Of a DNA stretch of 64,000 nucleotides, positions 17,188-28,313 are shown in pieces. The notes under the pieces are model-generated. The model was not told where the DNA came from and made no database searches. It was given only the letters and a program-made list of their open reading frames with translations. Source of the DNA: Desertifilum tharense IPPAS B-1220 (GTDB lineage Bacteria; Cyanobacteriota; Cyanobacteriia; Cyanobacteriales; Desertifilaceae); the NCBI RefSeq assembly GCF_001746915.1, contig NZ_MJGC01000047.1:30746-94745 (forward strand). Reading direction: 5' to 3'. Position 1 is the first letter of the stretch. Each line of letters starts with the position of its first letter. The position numbers and the translations under genes were made by a program.

Positions 17188-18618
17188 TTAACTCAGTGGA
17201 AGAGAAATCGTGAATGTGCTGCCTTCTTCTAGCTTGGAGGTGAGACTGACTCGCCCTCCCATGCCTTCAACAAAGGCTTGGACGATGGAGAGACCTAGAC
17301 CAATGCCTCCGGTGTTGCGACAGCGGGCTTCGTCTACTCGATAAAATCGCTCGAATAAACGGGCTTGATGGTGTAGGGCAATGCCACATCCTCGATCGCA
17401 AATTTGTAAGGTTGCCGTTTCACGATCGCAATCGAGTTTGATCGTAATGGGGGTTTGTGGCTTTGAATACTGTACAGCATTATCGACTAAATTTAGAATG
17501 GCTTTCTTGAGGCGATCGCGATCGGCTCTAATTTCAATGTTGGGGCGAGTGGCTTGAATTTCTAAATGGCGGCTGCTGCATAACTGGGCCATTTCTACGA
17601 CTTCTAATACGAGGTCGTTAAGGACGATTCTGGTGAGTTGAAAGTGCATTTGCCCGCTATCGGCTCTGGCTAAATCCAGCAGGTCTTGTAAAATTTGAAT
17701 GGTGCGATCGGCTTCGCCAACGGCAATGGTCAGGGCTTCTTTTTGGGGTTCTGTGAGGTTTTGACTGCGGCGCAGCAGGCTTTGTAAATACCCTTGTACT
17801 AAGGTGAGGGGGGTGCGGAGTTCGTGGGAAATGTTGCTGACAAATTGACGCTGTTGTTCCCAAGCTTCGGATAAGCGAGACAGCATTAAGTCGAGGGTAT
17901 GGGCAAGTTCTTTGACTTCTGTGGGGGCTTGTTCGAGTTGGAGGCGGGCTTTACCTAAGTCGGCGGCACCGATGGAACGGGTTGCTTGACTCATTTGACA
18001 CAAAGGTTGTAGCGATCGCCGGACGTACCAGGCAATGACGAGGGTAATTAGGGCGATCGCGCCTAGGGTGGTGACGCCTAAATGCCGAGTCATTTCATCT
18101 AACATGAGGCGATCGGAAGTAATGTCTTTGGCAATATAAAAGGTGCCTAAATTTTGACCGCGCACCATTAGGGGATAGCCACATCCGGCAAAGTAAGCGC
18201 CATCTAAGGCAAAAACTTCGGGTTTGGTGATGGCTTCTTCGTTGGAGATAAAGCTGGCAATATTGCGATCGCCCCCCCAATTTATAACCTGAGATTGCGC
18301 TAGCCGCGTTCCATCCGGGCGATTAATCCAGACAATCCAGTTTTCGGCGCTGAGTTCGTCGATGGTTCGTTGCAAGCTTTCTTCTACGGGAAGTTGGCGG
18401 CTATACAGATCGATATCGCGGGGAAACCGACGGGCAATATATTGCAGGTTTTGTTTGTGGGTGGCAATTAACTGGCGCTGCATTTGCCAACTCGTCCAGA
18501 TGGCAACGCTACCCAAACCCAAGGTTGTGACAATCGCAATTCCCGCCGTTAAGCGGAATTGCAAGGAAAATAAGTCAATTTGAGGTCGGCGAGTCAACCA
18601 AGGGGGCAGCAATTTCAT
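17188..18618 (-). CDS. membrane sensor histidine kinase (HAMP-type)
   Basis: A 476-residue kinase with a transmembrane segment near residues 21-44, a periplasmic sensing part (~45-180) and a second transmembrane segment near 182-203. A HAMP-like linker follows, then HisKA with H265 in FVSNISHELRTPLTLVQGY, and HATPase with DNAVQYS, DRGCGI and GGIGLGLSIVQAFVEGMGG. The architecture is the classical one for OmpR-partnered kinases, but no response regulator gene is adjacent, so it is an orphan. The stimulus is unknown. Confidence 0.88.
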   Translation of the reverse strand: MKLLPPWLTRRPQIDLFSLQFRLTAGIAIVTTLGLGSVAIWTSWQMQRQLIATHKQNLQYIARRFPRDIDLYSRQLPVEESLQRTIDELSAENWIVWINRPDGTRLAQSQVINWGGDRNIASFISNEEAITKPEVFALDGAYFAGCGYPLMVRGQNLGTFYIAKDITSDRLMLDEMTRHLGVTTLGAIALITLVIAWYVRRSLQPLCQMSQATRSIGAADLGKARLQLEQAPTEVKELAHTLDLMLSRLSEAWEQQRQFVSNISHELRTPLTLVQGYLQSLLRRSQNLTEPQKEALTIAVGEADRTIQILQDLLDLARADSGQMHFQLTRIVLNDLVLEVVEMAQLCSSRHLEIQATRPNIEIRADRDRLKKAILNLVDNAVQYSKPQTPITIKLDCDRETATLQICDRGCGIALHHQARLFERFYRVDEARCRNTGGIGLGLSIVQAFVEGMGGRVSLTSKLEEGSTFTISLPLS

Positions 18619-19721
18619 GAATGGCAGCGAGGGAATGTAGGTTTTCGCAAGGATTTGTCAGCAATTGCGGTGTTTTTACCCTAACAGGGAATTCTGAGAA
18701 AACCCTGATAGGTGGGTGAATGCAGGTTGAGTTGAGGGGGGTTAGCTATTCGTTATTTCTGAGATCGGTCACTTTTTTCTCAGTTCAGTTGAATAATGTC
18801 ATGAATTTTAGAACAGGTTGTTATTTCTTGAACCCTGTACGATCTCGCCCACTCAGTATATAATAATTAAGAGGCTGCTACGCATATAAGCCATTAAATG
18901 TTATTTTTTATACCTTTTTTTAAGGTTTGCACGACTGCTACTTGAGCCGACGATCGCAATAAATCCTTATTAGATAAGCTTTTCTAATTCCTTCATTGGC
19001 TCCGAGGGCGAATTCCTCCAATCGACTCGCCCATATTTTCCGGAGGAGCGGGATATCAAACGATACATGAAGGTTAAAAGTGAGGAAGCGGTTGCGGGGA
19101 AAAATGACCCAAAAGCGATCGCCCCCTTGGCAAAATATTCCGGGTTACAGATAGAAATAACTTATATAAAAGATTGGCGATCGGAGCGTCTTTGCGGGCG
19201 AAAACAGGCATAAATAAAGGCTAGGCGGACATTTCCCGATGCAGCACTTGCGGGTAAGCGATTTGATGGGTTGCAGCTCCACCTGTGCCAGGAATCAATT
19301 ATTTGGTAAAATTTTCAGGGATCGCGTCTAGAGCAAGCAACCCAAAGTATGGGGAACGCGCTAAAGTTGCATCAGGGCGGATATGGGTACGGCTAAAATA
19401 AGCGAGTATCGCGACGAACACTCTCTCCATCATCAAGTTTTGAGAGTTCTGCACAGAAGTCTCTAAATTAAAAGGTCTGCCCCAATTCGGGAGTTAGGCA
19501 AATGTATGTATAAACAATAAAAGAATCTACCGAAAAGATGGGTTTGAGCTAGGGTGGGAAGGGAAAAATGCAAAAGGCGCGATCGCTCCATCAGCTCCAT
19601 CCATTCAATTCCAAAACCGCTCACCCACTGGCAACTCAGTCAAATGCCTCATTCACTGAAATTTCCATTCAACAGGCAAAATAGTAAGAGTCTGGCTTCA
19701 TCACAAGTAACTGAACAACCA
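18619..19721. other. long gene-poor region
   Basis: About 1.1 kb between a divergent kinase and the REC-GGDEF-EAL gene. It is AT-rich at 18780-18960 and holds several HIP1 sites. I found no tRNA, tmRNA, RNase P, SRP or 6S RNA signature. One 48-codon frame (ATG at 19067, stop at 19211-19213) lacks a well-placed ribosome-binding site and is probably chance. The region is long enough to hold a small RNA or the regulated promoter of the downstream gene, but nothing specific is seen. Confidence 0.5.
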
Positions 19722-21521
19722 ATGACTAAAATTTTGGTGATAGAGGACGAAGAACTCGTCAGAGCAAATATTCTGGAGATGTTAGAGGCTGAAGAGTTCG
19801 AGACAGTAGGTGCAGCAAATGGACAGGTGGGCGTGCAACTGGCAAAGCAGGAACTCCCCGATTTAATTCTGTGCGATGTGATGATGCCAGAGTTAGATGG
19901 GTATAGCGTTTTGAGTGCGTTGCGAGAGTTACCAGAAACCGCTTCTATCCCGTTTATCTTTTTAACAGCCAAAGCCAGCAAATCGGATTTACGGGCGGGT
20001 ATGGAACTGGGGGCGGATGATTATCTAACCAAGCCTTTTAGCCGGAATGAATTGCTCGGAGCGATCGCCACGCGCCTCGAAAAACAATCGCGATTGCGAT
20101 CGCATTATACCCGCGCCCTACGCCAAGTTGCCGAACGCCTCAACCATATCGTTCACTACGATAGTTTAACCAACCTTCCGAACCGCCTGCTTCTGCAAGA
20201 ACGGTTTAATAGTATTTGTCAGTTGCTCGCAAATCCAGAGATGCAAAATGCTCCCATTCCCATCTTTTTAGTGAGCCTCGATCGCTTTCATCGCATCCAT
20301 GAAGCTTTAGAGCGACAAGTGGGAGAACTGTTGCTCAAAAATGTTGCCCAACGCCTTGCGGCTAGTCTAGACCCGCAGGATACAATCGCTCATATTAGTA
20401 TCGATCAGTTTGCTTTAATTCTATCGCCTCGTTCTCAACATCGCCAGGATTTTCTAAAAAGTGTCGATCGCGTTGAAACCAACTCGCAATCTCCTAAATT
20501 AAAAGCCTTTTTTAAGGTTTTTGCCCAAGCCATCCTCGATCTATTCAAGCAACCTTTCTTGCTGGGGGCGCATGAAATTTTTATGACTGCCAGCATTGGC
20601 ATTTCTATCTATGCCGAGGATGGCAAAGACCTAGATACCTTAATTAAAAGAGCCGACTTAGCCCGCAAACAAGCTCAATCACATGGGGGCAATCAATATC
20701 AATTCTATCAAGCCGAAATGAAACCCATTAGCGTTGAAACGCTGGCGATAGAAACCGATTTAAGAAGAGCGATTGTTGCCGATCAATTTCAAGTTCTCTA
20801 TCAACCGCAAATTGACCTCAAAACCGGAGAAATTATCGGTGCTGAAGCTTTAATTCGCTGGCATCATCCCGAACGGGGTTTAATGTCTCCAGCTCAATTT
20901 ATCCCAATTGCAGAGGAATCAGATTTAATTATTGCTCTAGGAGAGTGGGTTTTACATACGGCTTGCTCCCAGGGGAAAAAATGGCATGAATTAGGGCTAG
21001 AACCGATTAAAATTGCCGTTAATCTTTCAGCCCGACAATTTACACAAATTCATCTCAAACCGCGTCTATTAAAAATATTACAATCTACTGGATTTAATCC
21101 CAAATACCTAGAATTAGAAGTCACTGAAAGCGTTCTGGTGCAACATGTTTCTAGCACCATTCAAATTATGAATGATTTGAAAGCTTTAGGCATTCAAATT
21201 TCTGTAGATGATTTTGGAACGGGGTATTCTTCGCTGATTTATCTGAAACAATTTCCCTTCGATACCTTAAAAATCGATCAACGCTTCGTCCGTAACTTAA
21301 CCGCCGACTCGCGGGATGCAGCCATTACCTTAGCGATTATTCAAATGGCTCATAGCCTCAATCTGAAAGTCATCGCCGAAGGGGTAGAAACCGATGCAGA
21401 ATTAGCGGTTTTGCGGCAAAATCAATGCGATGCCATTCAAGGCTACCTATTTAGTCGTCCCATTCCTGCCTGTGAGTTTGAAGTCTTTTTGAACACGCAC
21501 AGAACGCTATACTCGCGTTAG
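19722..21521 (+). CDS. response regulator with degenerate GGDEF and EAL phosphodiesterase domains
   Basis: About 599 residues from the ATG at 19722 (MTKILVIEDEE), which begins exactly at the receiver domain. The frame is open from 19554, but the extra 56 residues look non-coding. Domains: REC (~1-120, acceptor Asp in LILCDVMMPE), GGDEF-like (~155-330) and EAL (~345-590). The GGDEF signature is replaced by SIDQF, so cyclase activity is unlikely. The EAL domain keeps its metal and catalytic motifs (GAEALIRW, VTES, VDDFGTGYSSL, EGVET), so it is probably an active c-di-GMP phosphodiesterase controlled by phosphorylation. No kinase is adjacent on the same strand. Confidence 0.92.
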   Translation: MTKILVIEDEELVRANILEMLEAEEFETVGAANGQVGVQLAKQELPDLILCDVMMPELDGYSVLSALRELPETASIPFIFLTAKASKSDLRAGMELGADDYLTKPFSRNELLGAIATRLEKQSRLRSHYTRALRQVAERLNHIVHYDSLTNLPNRLLLQERFNSICQLLANPEMQNAPIPIFLVSLDRFHRIHEALERQVGELLLKNVAQRLAASLDPQDTIAHISIDQFALILSPRSQHRQDFLKSVDRVETNSQSPKLKAFFKVFAQAILDLFKQPFLLGAHEIFMTASIGISIYAEDGKDLDTLIKRADLARKQAQSHGGNQYQFYQAEMKPISVETLAIETDLRRAIVADQFQVLYQPQIDLKTGEIIGAEALIRWHHPERGLMSPAQFIPIAEESDLIIALGEWVLHTACSQGKKWHELGLEPIKIAVNLSARQFTQIHLKPRLLKILQSTGFNPKYLELEVTESVLVQHVSSTIQIMNDLKALGIQISVDDFGTGYSSLIYLKQFPFDTLKIDQRFVRNLTADSRDAAITLAIIQMAHSLNLKVIAEGVETDAELAVLRQNQCDAIQGYLFSRPIPACEFEVFLNTHRTLYSR

Positions 21522-21558
21522 CGATCGCAACTCTCCATCCCTCCTTAACCCAAACCCT

Positions 21559-21585
21559 AAAAAAGACAAGAGGGAAACCCCCTTG
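21559..21585 (-). terminator. intrinsic terminator of clpC
   Basis: A hairpin with arms CAAGaGGG and CCCcCTTG around an AAA loop (21567-21585, one mismatch). Read on the minus strand it is followed by a run of six T (21559-21564). It lies 30 bases past the clpC stop and separates it from the convergent REC-GGDEF-EAL gene. Confidence 0.8.
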
Positions 21586-21613
21586 CCTTTATTGAACTTA
21601 GATCTAACTCTGA

Positions 21614-24082
21614 CTACTCTGGAGATTTGGTCAGTAAAGGCTGTTGATTGCCAGCCAGAACCTTCACTTGTCCGCCTTCATCCACATCAACCACGGCGGT
21701 ATCGCCTTCTTTAATGCGGCCTGAGAGGATTTCTTCAGCCAGACTATCTTCTAACAAGCGCATGATGGCGCGACGCAGCGGACGGGCCCCGTAACTGGGG
21801 TTATAGCCTTCTTCAACCAGGCGTTCCTTGAAGCGTTCGGTAACTTCTAAGGTAATTCCTTGTTCGGTCAGGCGGCCAAAGACTTCCTTGAGCATGATGA
21901 TCGCGATTTCCTTGACCTCTTCCTTGCTCAATTGGCGGAAGACGATGATTTCATCTAGACGGTTGAGGAACTCTGGGCGGAAGTATTGCTTGAGTTCTTC
22001 GTTGACTAGGCTGCGAATGCGGTTGTATTGTGCGTCTGCTTGGTTTTCAGCAAACTCAAATCCTAAACCACCGCCACCTTTTTCAATCACCTTAGACCCA
22101 ATGTTCGAGGTCATGATTAACAAGGTGTTCTTGAAGTCTACCGTGCGACCCTTGGCATCGGTTAAGCGACCGTCTTCTAAGATTTGCAGAAGCATATTGA
22201 AGACATCGGGGTGCGCTTTTTCGATTTCGTCGAACAGCACGACGGTATAGGGACGGCGACGGACGGCTTCGGTGAGTTGTCCGCCTTCGTTGTAGCCGAC
22301 GTAACCCGGAGGCGAACCAATCAGTTTGCTGACGGTGTGACGCTCCATATACTCAGACATATCGAGGCGAATCATCGCTTCTTCCGAACCGAAGAAGTAG
22401 GACGCTAAGGACTTGGTGAGTTCTGTTTTACCCACCCCAGTTGGCCCGGAGAAGATGAAACTTGCAATCGGACGGTTGGGGTTCTTTAAGCCGACTCTGG
22501 CGCGACGAATGGCGCGAGAAACGGCTTTGACGGCCTCTTCTTGACCGATGAGCCGCTGATGCAAGGTGTCTTCCATGTGCAACAGTTTCTCGGACTCAGA
22601 CTCGGTGAGTTTGTTCACCGGAACGCCTGTCCAGGACGCGACGATTTGGGCAATATCTTCCTCTGTCACTTGAGGAGAATCGCTCGGTTCGGTCGCGTTG
22701 TCTTTTTTGTTAGCTGCGATCGCGCGAATTTGGGCTTTAATTTCCATTTCGCGATCGCGCAGTTCCCCAGCCCGGTCAAAATCTTGAGCGCGAACCGCGT
22801 CATCTTTTTGTTTGAGGACTTGGCGCAACTCCTTATCGAGTTCCTTGGCTTGTGGGGGTAACTGAGAATTAATCAGGCGCACCCGCGATCCAGCTTCATC
22901 AATTAAGTCAATCGCTTTATCGGGGAGGTAGCGGTCGGAGATATAACGATCCGACAACTTCGCCGCCGCTTCTAAAGCCATATCGGTAATCTTCAGCTTG
23001 TGGTGCTGCTCGTAGCGCTCGCGCAGACCATGTAAGATTTCGATGGTTTCATCGACTGTGGGTTCGCCCACCATTACGGGCTGGAAGCGCCGTTCTAAAG
23101 CGGCATCCCGTTCGATGTGCTTGCGGTATTCATCGAGGGTGGTCGCCCCAATACACTGCAATTCACCTCTGGCTAAGGCGGGTTTGAGGATGTTGGCGGC
23201 ATCAATTGCCCCTTCTGCGGCCCCGGCACCAATCAGGGTGTGAACCTCATCGATTACCAGAATGACATTCCCGGCTTGACGAATCTCATCCATGATTTTC
23301 TTGAGGCGTTCTTCAAACTCCCCGCGATATTTGGTTCCTGCAACCAGCAACCCAATATCAAGGGTGACAACGCGCTTTTCTTCCAGGATATCGGGGACAT
23401 CGTTGTTGGCGATCCGTTGGGCCAAGCCTTCGGCGATCGCGGTTTTCCCCACCCCCGGTTCCCCAATCAAAACGGGGTTATTCTTGGTCCGACGACCGAG
23501 AATTTGGATCACCCGTTCAATTTCTTTTTGCCGGCCGACCACGGGATCGAGCTTGCCCTCACCCGCCATCTGCGTTAGATTTGAGCCAAACTCATCCAAC
23601 GTTGGCGTTTTGGTGCGACCCGAACTGGCTCCCGGCGTCACCTCGCTGGTTTCGCCGAGCATCCGAATTACTTGCGTCCGCACTTTCGACAAGTCTACTC
23701 CCAGATTTTCCAGGACTCTAGCAGCGACCCCTTCTCCTTCGCGGATGAGTCCTAGAAGCAGGTGTTCGGTGCCAATATAGTTATGTCCCAGTTGACGAGC
23801 TTCTTCGAGCGACAGTTCGAGAACGCGCTTGGCTCTGGGCGTAAACGGAATTTCAACCGCGACAAAACCGGAACCCCGACCAATGATTTTCTCAACCTCA
23901 ATTCGAGCGTCTTTGAGATTGACCCCCATTGATTTGAGTACCTTGGCGGCGACGCCGGTTCCTTCTCCGATTAGACCCAAGAGGATCTGTTCTGTACCTA
24001 CGAAGTTATGACCCAGGCGGCGAGCTTCCTCCTGAGCCAGCATGATTACTTTAATAGCTTTTTCTGTGAAGCGTTCAAACAT
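21614..24082 (-). CDS. clpC: ATP-dependent Clp protease ATPase ClpC
   Basis: An 822-residue Hsp100/Clp unfoldase. It has a double Clp-N repeat (~1-145), a first AAA+ domain with [13 protein letters not shown], a UVR-type middle segment ([14 protein letters not shown]), a second AAA+ domain with [13 protein letters not shown], and the C-terminal D2 domain. Length and layout are those of cyanobacterial ClpC, which with ClpP degrades damaged or regulated proteins in the cytosol and is essential in several strains. It has its own terminator. rimI lies 212 bases upstream on the same strand. Confidence 0.97.
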   Translation of the reverse strand: MFERFTEKAIKVIMLAQEEARRLGHNFVGTEQILLGLIGEGTGVAAKVLKSMGVNLKDARIEVEKIIGRGSGFVAVEIPFTPRAKRVLELSLEEARQLGHNYIGTEHLLLGLIREGEGVAARVLENLGVDLSKVRTQVIRMLGETSEVTPGASSGRTKTPTLDEFGSNLTQMAGEGKLDPVVGRQKEIERVIQILGRRTKNNPVLIGEPGVGKTAIAEGLAQRIANNDVPDILEEKRVVTLDIGLLVAGTKYRGEFEERLKKIMDEIRQAGNVILVIDEVHTLIGAGAAEGAIDAANILKPALARGELQCIGATTLDEYRKHIERDAALERRFQPVMVGEPTVDETIEILHGLRERYEQHHKLKITDMALEAAAKLSDRYISDRYLPDKAIDLIDEAGSRVRLINSQLPPQAKELDKELRQVLKQKDDAVRAQDFDRAGELRDREMEIKAQIRAIAANKKDNATEPSDSPQVTEEDIAQIVASWTGVPVNKLTESESEKLLHMEDTLHQRLIGQEEAVKAVSRAIRRARVGLKNPNRPIASFIFSGPTGVGKTELTKSLASYFFGSEEAMIRLDMSEYMERHTVSKLIGSPPGYVGYNEGGQLTEAVRRRPYTVVLFDEIEKAHPDVFNMLLQILEDGRLTDAKGRTVDFKNTLLIMTSNIGSKVIEKGGGGLGFEFAENQADAQYNRIRSLVNEELKQYFRPEFLNRLDEIIVFRQLSKEEVKEIAIIMLKEVFGRLTEQGITLEVTERFKERLVEEGYNPSYGARPLRRAIMRLLEDSLAEEILSGRIKEGDTAVVDVDEGGQVKVLAGNQQPLLTKSPE

Positions 24083-24294
24083 GGCGTCTTTCCATCACCT
24101 GCTGCGTGCCGGTACGCTGATTTTAGCATAGGGAAATCCTACGGCTGTTACCCTAAAGAACGACCGTTACAAGCGGGGTTTCCGTACCGGGCAATCTGAT
24201 GGAGATCGCTTACAATCCCGGATCGCCGTCCCCCAGAAAGCCTTGAGCGTGTTTTTCGGGGGATCGCCTTGACCTTTGCCGACAAATCTAAAGA

Positions 24295-24912
24295 TTATAC
24301 CGGGGGGCTGATGCCAGTGAAGGGATCTTCGTTGAGTTGCCAGCAGTGGTGGTTGAGGCGATCGCGAATTTCCGTTTGCCAATGGCTGAGTTGTTGTTCA
24401 AATTCAGGTTGATGCAGTCCTCCTCGCCACAAGATTAAAGCATCTTCTTCCGGATCTTTGTAGTAGCGCCGCCGTCGCCCTGCGACTGCAAAGCCAAATT
24501 TCTCATATAAACGCACTGCGGCTTGATTAGAAGCTCGGACTTCTAGGGTGGCTCGTTCTAGAGCGCGATCGCGAGCCACTTTGAGCAAGCTGTACAGCAG
24601 GACTTGTCCTAACCCTTGAGCGCGGTAATCGGGATGGACTGCCACAATTGTAATATGGGCTTCTTCTAAAATTGCCCAAAAACAGCCTAGCCCTAACAGT
24701 TGGGAAGGCACTCCCCAGAGGGTTTCCGGCAAATCGGGGGGATCGATAGGCGCTTGAGGCACTTGCACCAGACCCAACAGCACGCTATTGGGGCTTAACA
24801 ACTCGCGCTGGTAGCCCTCAGCCGTCCACAATTGTCCAAAGCACAATCGATCTAGCTCCACAATGGCTGGCAAATTTTCCAGCATCAGCGATCGCATTTC
24901 AATAGAATTCAT
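24295..24912 (-). CDS. rimI: ribosomal-protein-alanine N-acetyltransferase RimI
   Basis: A 205-residue GNAT. It starts RSLMLENLPAIVELDRLCF, has the acetyl-CoA loop DYRAQGLGQVLLYSLL near residue 108, and the RimI-type end RASNQAAVRLYEKFGFAVAGRRRRYY. RimI acetylates the N-terminus of ribosomal protein S18 and possibly others. The C-terminal ~50 residues extend past the usual RimI core. It is divergent from lysA, with a gap of about 135 bases to the preferred lysA start. Confidence 0.88.
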   Translation of the reverse strand: MNSIEMRSLMLENLPAIVELDRLCFGQLWTAEGYQRELLSPNSVLLGLVQVPQAPIDPPDLPETLWGVPSQLLGLGCFWAILEEAHITIVAVHPDYRAQGLGQVLLYSLLKVARDRALERATLEVRASNQAAVRLYEKFGFAVAGRRRRYYKDPEEDALILWRGGLHQPEFEQQLSHWQTEIRDRLNHHCWQLNEDPFTGISPPV

Positions 24913-25047
24913 AGCGCAACGACACCCGCATTAGAGATGTATCTTCTCATTGGGGGTGCTTTCAAAGCGCAATTTCCAATTCCCTAGGCTAATTTGCGAT
25001 CGCATCAGGGACAATGGACAATGGAAAACCACATCAAAACCCCAACT

Positions 25048-26454
25048 ATGGTATCGACTCATTCGCGTCACCTCGAACAATCCGGACGACAATATCTTCC
25101 CCAACCCCCCCGCGATGGCGACGAGCGATCGCCCAACCAAGAACTCCTACCCTTAACCACCCAAGTCAATCAACAAGACTGTCTAGAAATTGGGGGATGC
25201 GACGTTACCGAACTGGTAAAAACCTATGGTTCTCCCCTGTATATTCTCGACGAAGTAACCCTCCGCACGGCCTGTCGCCAGTATCGCGAAGCCATGCACG
25301 CCTACTATTCTGGCGAATCCCAGGTGATTTACGCTTCTAAAGCCTGGAACTGCCTCGCCATTTGTGCGATTGTTGCCTCTGAAGGACTAGGGGTTGATGT
25401 GGCTTCTGGAGGAGAACTCTACACGGCGCTTAAAGCGGGTGTTTCTCCCGATCGAATTTATTTTCACGGCAATAATAAATCCTACGCCGAACTGAAGATG
25501 GCCGTTGAGGCGGGTTGTCAAATTGTGGTTGACAATTACCTAGAGCTACAAACGCTCACCCAACTCAGTGAAGGCGCTGCGGCTCCGGTATCCATTCTAT
25601 TGCGCGTCACCCCCGGCATTGAGTGCCACACCCACGACTACATCCGCACCGGGCAAATTGACAGCAAATTTGGTTTCGATCCCAACCAACTCGAAACGGT
25701 ATTCCGCTGGATTGCCGACCATGACTGTCTCAATTGTATGGGCTTGCACGCTCATATCGGCTCGCAGATTTTTGAACTCAATCCCCATCGCGATCTCGCG
25801 AACGTCATGCTCGACTGGACGCGCAAAGCTAGCGATGTGGGGCTATCGATAACGCAGATTAACGTTGGCGGTGGGTTAGGCATTCGCTATACCGAAAGCG
25901 ACGATCCGCCGAGTATTACCGAATGGGTGAAGCAAGTTGCAGAGGCAGTAACGACGGCTTGGAATGCGGCTCAACTCCCCTTACCGAAGCTGCTGTGCGA
26001 ACCCGGACGTTCCATTGTCGGCCCGGCTTGCGTGACTGCGTATACTTTGGGCAGTCGCAAAGAGGTTCCGGGTTTGCGAACCTACCTGGCGGTAGATGGA
26101 GGCATGTCAGATAACGCGCGTCCGATTACCTATCAATCTGTCTATCGGGCAGTAATCGCCAACCGGATGTCTGCACCCCCCACTCAAACCGCTACAATTG
26201 CGGGCAAGCATTGCGAATCAGGAGATATTCTGATTCAATCGGCTCAACTTCCGGCGACCGAACCGGGCGATATTCTCGTCGTTATGGGTACTGGTGCGTA
26301 CAATTACAGCATGGCATCCAACTATAATCGGTTGACCCGGAGTGCGGCTGTATTAGTCAACTCGCAAACCGCTGAGTTAATCGTGCAAAGAGAAACCTAT
26401 GAAGACTTGATTCGCTGCGATCGCCTTCCGAGCCGCATCGCACCGACGCTCTGA
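25048..26454 (+). CDS. lysA: diaminopimelate decarboxylase
   Basis: A PLP-dependent enzyme of the alanine racemase-like fold that makes L-lysine from meso-diaminopimelate. The lysine that holds PLP is in VIYASKAWNC; the glycine-rich phosphate loop is INVGGGLGIRY; GRSIVGPACV and CESGD are also family motifs. The frame is open from 24994, with ATGs at 24994, 25021 and 25048. I prefer 25048 (MVSTHSRHLEQ) because cyanobacterial LysA proteins commonly begin MVST-like; the choice is not certain. The cdaA and uppS genes follow on the same strand. Confidence 0.93.
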   Translation: MVSTHSRHLEQSGRQYLPQPPRDGDERSPNQELLPLTTQVNQQDCLEIGGCDVTELVKTYGSPLYILDEVTLRTACRQYREAMHAYYSGESQVIYASKAWNCLAICAIVASEGLGVDVASGGELYTALKAGVSPDRIYFHGNNKSYAELKMAVEAGCQIVVDNYLELQTLTQLSEGAAAPVSILLRVTPGIECHTHDYIRTGQIDSKFGFDPNQLETVFRWIADHDCLNCMGLHAHIGSQIFELNPHRDLANVMLDWTRKASDVGLSITQINVGGGLGIRYTESDDPPSITEWVKQVAEAVTTAWNAAQLPLPKLLCEPGRSIVGPACVTAYTLGSRKEVPGLRTYLAVDGGMSDNARPITYQSVYRAVIANRMSAPPTQTATIAGKHCESGDILIQSAQLPATEPGDILVVMGTGAYNYSMASNYNRLTRSAAVLVNSQTAELIVQRETYEDLIRCDRLPSRIAPTL

Positions 26455-26622
26455 GTTTTCAGCCGAAAGTACAGCAAATTCTGCGTTTTGACAACGGCAC
26501 ATGAACCGCGAACGTCCCGCACGCCTTCTGATTTGGAGGTTTACCGAGAGTTCGCGATCGCGCCTGCCACAGATGGGTCAACACACTTAAAGCACGCTTA
26601 GTATTATGGCGGCGGTCGTCTA

Positions 26623-27546
26623 ATGGGTTACTTTTGGAGGCAATGGCTGACAAGCTTAGGCGAAACTCAGTTTTGGCTGCTTCATCTTGTTGATTTTGGG
26701 TTAGTCCTAATTTTTACCTACGCAGTCCTGATGGTCATTGGCGAGCGTCGGACGTTGTGGATGGTGCGAGGATTTATTACCCTGATGCTGGCAACAGCCA
26801 TCAGTTCCTGGCTGAGATTAGAGCTTCTAAGCTTTGTCCTCAATAAATTAGTAATTGGCTCTGCGGTAGCAATGGCTGTAATTTTACAGTCAGAATTTCG
26901 CCGATTTCTCGAACAACTGGGTAAAGGCGAGTTTATTCAGTTGTTTCAACCGGCGACGTTGCCAGCCCCCAAGCCAGATAGCGTAATTGACGAGATTGTC
27001 GATGCGGTCAAAGAACTCTCCCAAAATCGTACGGGAGCCTTGCTCATCCTAGAAACCACTGGACCTATTGACGAACGAGATTTTTCTGTACCGGGCGTGA
27101 AACTCAATGCTGAAGTGTCAAAAGAACTACTGCAAACAATCTTCCAAACCACCACGCTGTTGCATGATGGTGCGGTCTGGATACGTATGTCTCGAATTAT
27201 TGCGGCTGGAGTCATCTTACCGCTTTCCGAACGAACGGCTTCCCGGCAATTGGGGACTCGTCACCGAGCGGCTATGGGCATTACAGACCGCGTCGAAAAT
27301 TGCCTGTGCGTGGTTGTATCTGAAGAAACCGGTTCAATTTCCCTTGCGGAACGGGGAAGTCTGAATCGTCCCTTGACCAGCAGTAAACTGAAAGAACTAT
27401 TGGAAGCGAAGTTCTCTCAAACGCAAACTCGAGATCCGGTTGCTCCAGATTTACGGAGTTTGGGTCGCCAAATTAGTTCTCAAGCCTCCGCGTTGGTTTC
27501 GCGCGTCCTCCGTTTGCCCGATCGAGCTTCTCAGAAGAAAAAATGA
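26623..27546 (+). CDS. cdaA: diadenylate cyclase (CdaA/DacA type)
   Basis: A 307-residue membrane-bound DisA_N-domain enzyme that makes cyclic di-AMP from two ATP. Residues ~15-85 hold two to three hydrophobic helices ([19 protein letters not shown] and following). The catalytic domain shows LLHDGAVWI (DGA motif) and [10 protein letters not shown] (RHR motif), so it should be active. c-di-AMP regulates potassium uptake and cell-wall homeostasis. The gene overlaps uppS by four bases (27543-27546), so the two are translationally coupled, and it follows lysA by 168 bases. Confidence 0.95.
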   Translation: MGYFWRQWLTSLGETQFWLLHLVDFGLVLIFTYAVLMVIGERRTLWMVRGFITLMLATAISSWLRLELLSFVLNKLVIGSAVAMAVILQSEFRRFLEQLGKGEFIQLFQPATLPAPKPDSVIDEIVDAVKELSQNRTGALLILETTGPIDERDFSVPGVKLNAEVSKELLQTIFQTTTLLHDGAVWIRMSRIIAAGVILPLSERTASRQLGTRHRAAMGITDRVENCLCVVVSEETGSISLAERGSLNRPLTSSKLKELLEAKFSQTQTRDPVAPDLRSLGRQISSQASALVSRVLRLPDRASQKKK

Positions 27547-28304
27547 CTGCAAAACAAAGTATATTAAAGGATCTCCCTGCGGATATTCAACGAGATAGAC
27601 TGCCCCGCCACGTCGCGATCATCATGGATGGTAATGGACGTTGGGCGAAGCGCCGGGGGCTGCCGCGCATTATGGGACACCCGCGCGGGGTGGATGCCCT
27701 GCGAGAGTTAGTCCGTTGCTGCGATGATTGGGGGATTGAGGCGCTGACGGTTTATGCCTTTTCTACGGAAAATTGGAATCGACCTCAGCAAGAAGTCACG
27801 CTGATCATGACCTTGATCGAACAGTTTTTGCGGGCGGAGTTGCCCGAAATGATCCAGCGCGATATTCGCTTAGAACTGATGGGTCAGTTAGAGGCGCTGC
27901 CGCGATCGCTCCAAGCGCAAATGCACCGCACGATGGGCGCGACTCACAACAATCGCGGCTTGCGCTTTGTGGTGGCCACCAATTATGGGGGGCGACAGGA
28001 AATTTTACAGGCCTGTCGGCAATTGGCCATGCAGGTGAAACAGGGCGCAATTCAACCGGACGAAATTGATGAGGCGTTGTTTGAGCGCCATCTGTACACG
28101 GCTGGCTGTAGCGATCCCGATTTATTGATTCGCACGAGTGGCGAAATGCGAATTAGCAATTTTTTGCTCTGGCAAGTCGCCTACTCGGAAATTTATATCA
28201 CCGATACGCTGTGGCCCGATTTTGACCGGGCGGAGTTACATCGGGCGTTGTGTGCTTATCAGCAGCGCGATCGCCGTTTTGGTGGCGTGAAAAATGAAGT
28301 CTAA
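27543..28304 (+). CDS. uppS: isoprenyl diphosphate synthase (undecaprenyl type)
   Basis: A 253-residue cis-prenyltransferase that makes the C55 lipid carrier for peptidoglycan and other polymers. The catalytic Asp lies in [25 protein letters not shown] and the C-terminal [15 protein letters not shown] are also family signatures. Its start overlaps cdaA by four bases. The coupling of a c-di-AMP synthase to a cell-wall precursor enzyme fits the known role of c-di-AMP in envelope control. Confidence 0.96.
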   Translation: MTAKQSILKDLPADIQRDRLPRHVAIIMDGNGRWAKRRGLPRIMGHPRGVDALRELVRCCDDWGIEALTVYAFSTENWNRPQQEVTLIMTLIEQFLRAELPEMIQRDIRLELMGQLEALPRSLQAQMHRTMGATHNNRGLRFVVATNYGGRQEILQACRQLAMQVKQGAIQPDEIDEALFERHLYTAGCSDPDLLIRTSGEMRISNFLLWQVAYSEIYITDTLWPDFDRAELHRALCAYQQRDRRFGGVKNEV

Positions 28305-28313
28305 CGCGATCGC

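Noticed and set aside
19067..19213. 48-codon frame in the long intergenic region
   Set aside because: The GGAGG upstream is too far from the ATG and the protein has no recognisable pattern.
18619..19721. Possible structural RNA gene (SRP, 6S, tmRNA or RNase P RNA)
   Set aside because: None of the conserved core sequences of these RNAs was found.
23292..23780. 162-codon plus-strand frame
   Set aside because: Antisense shadow of the highly conserved first AAA+ domain of clpC, with Arg/Ser/Pro-rich composition typical of such shadows.
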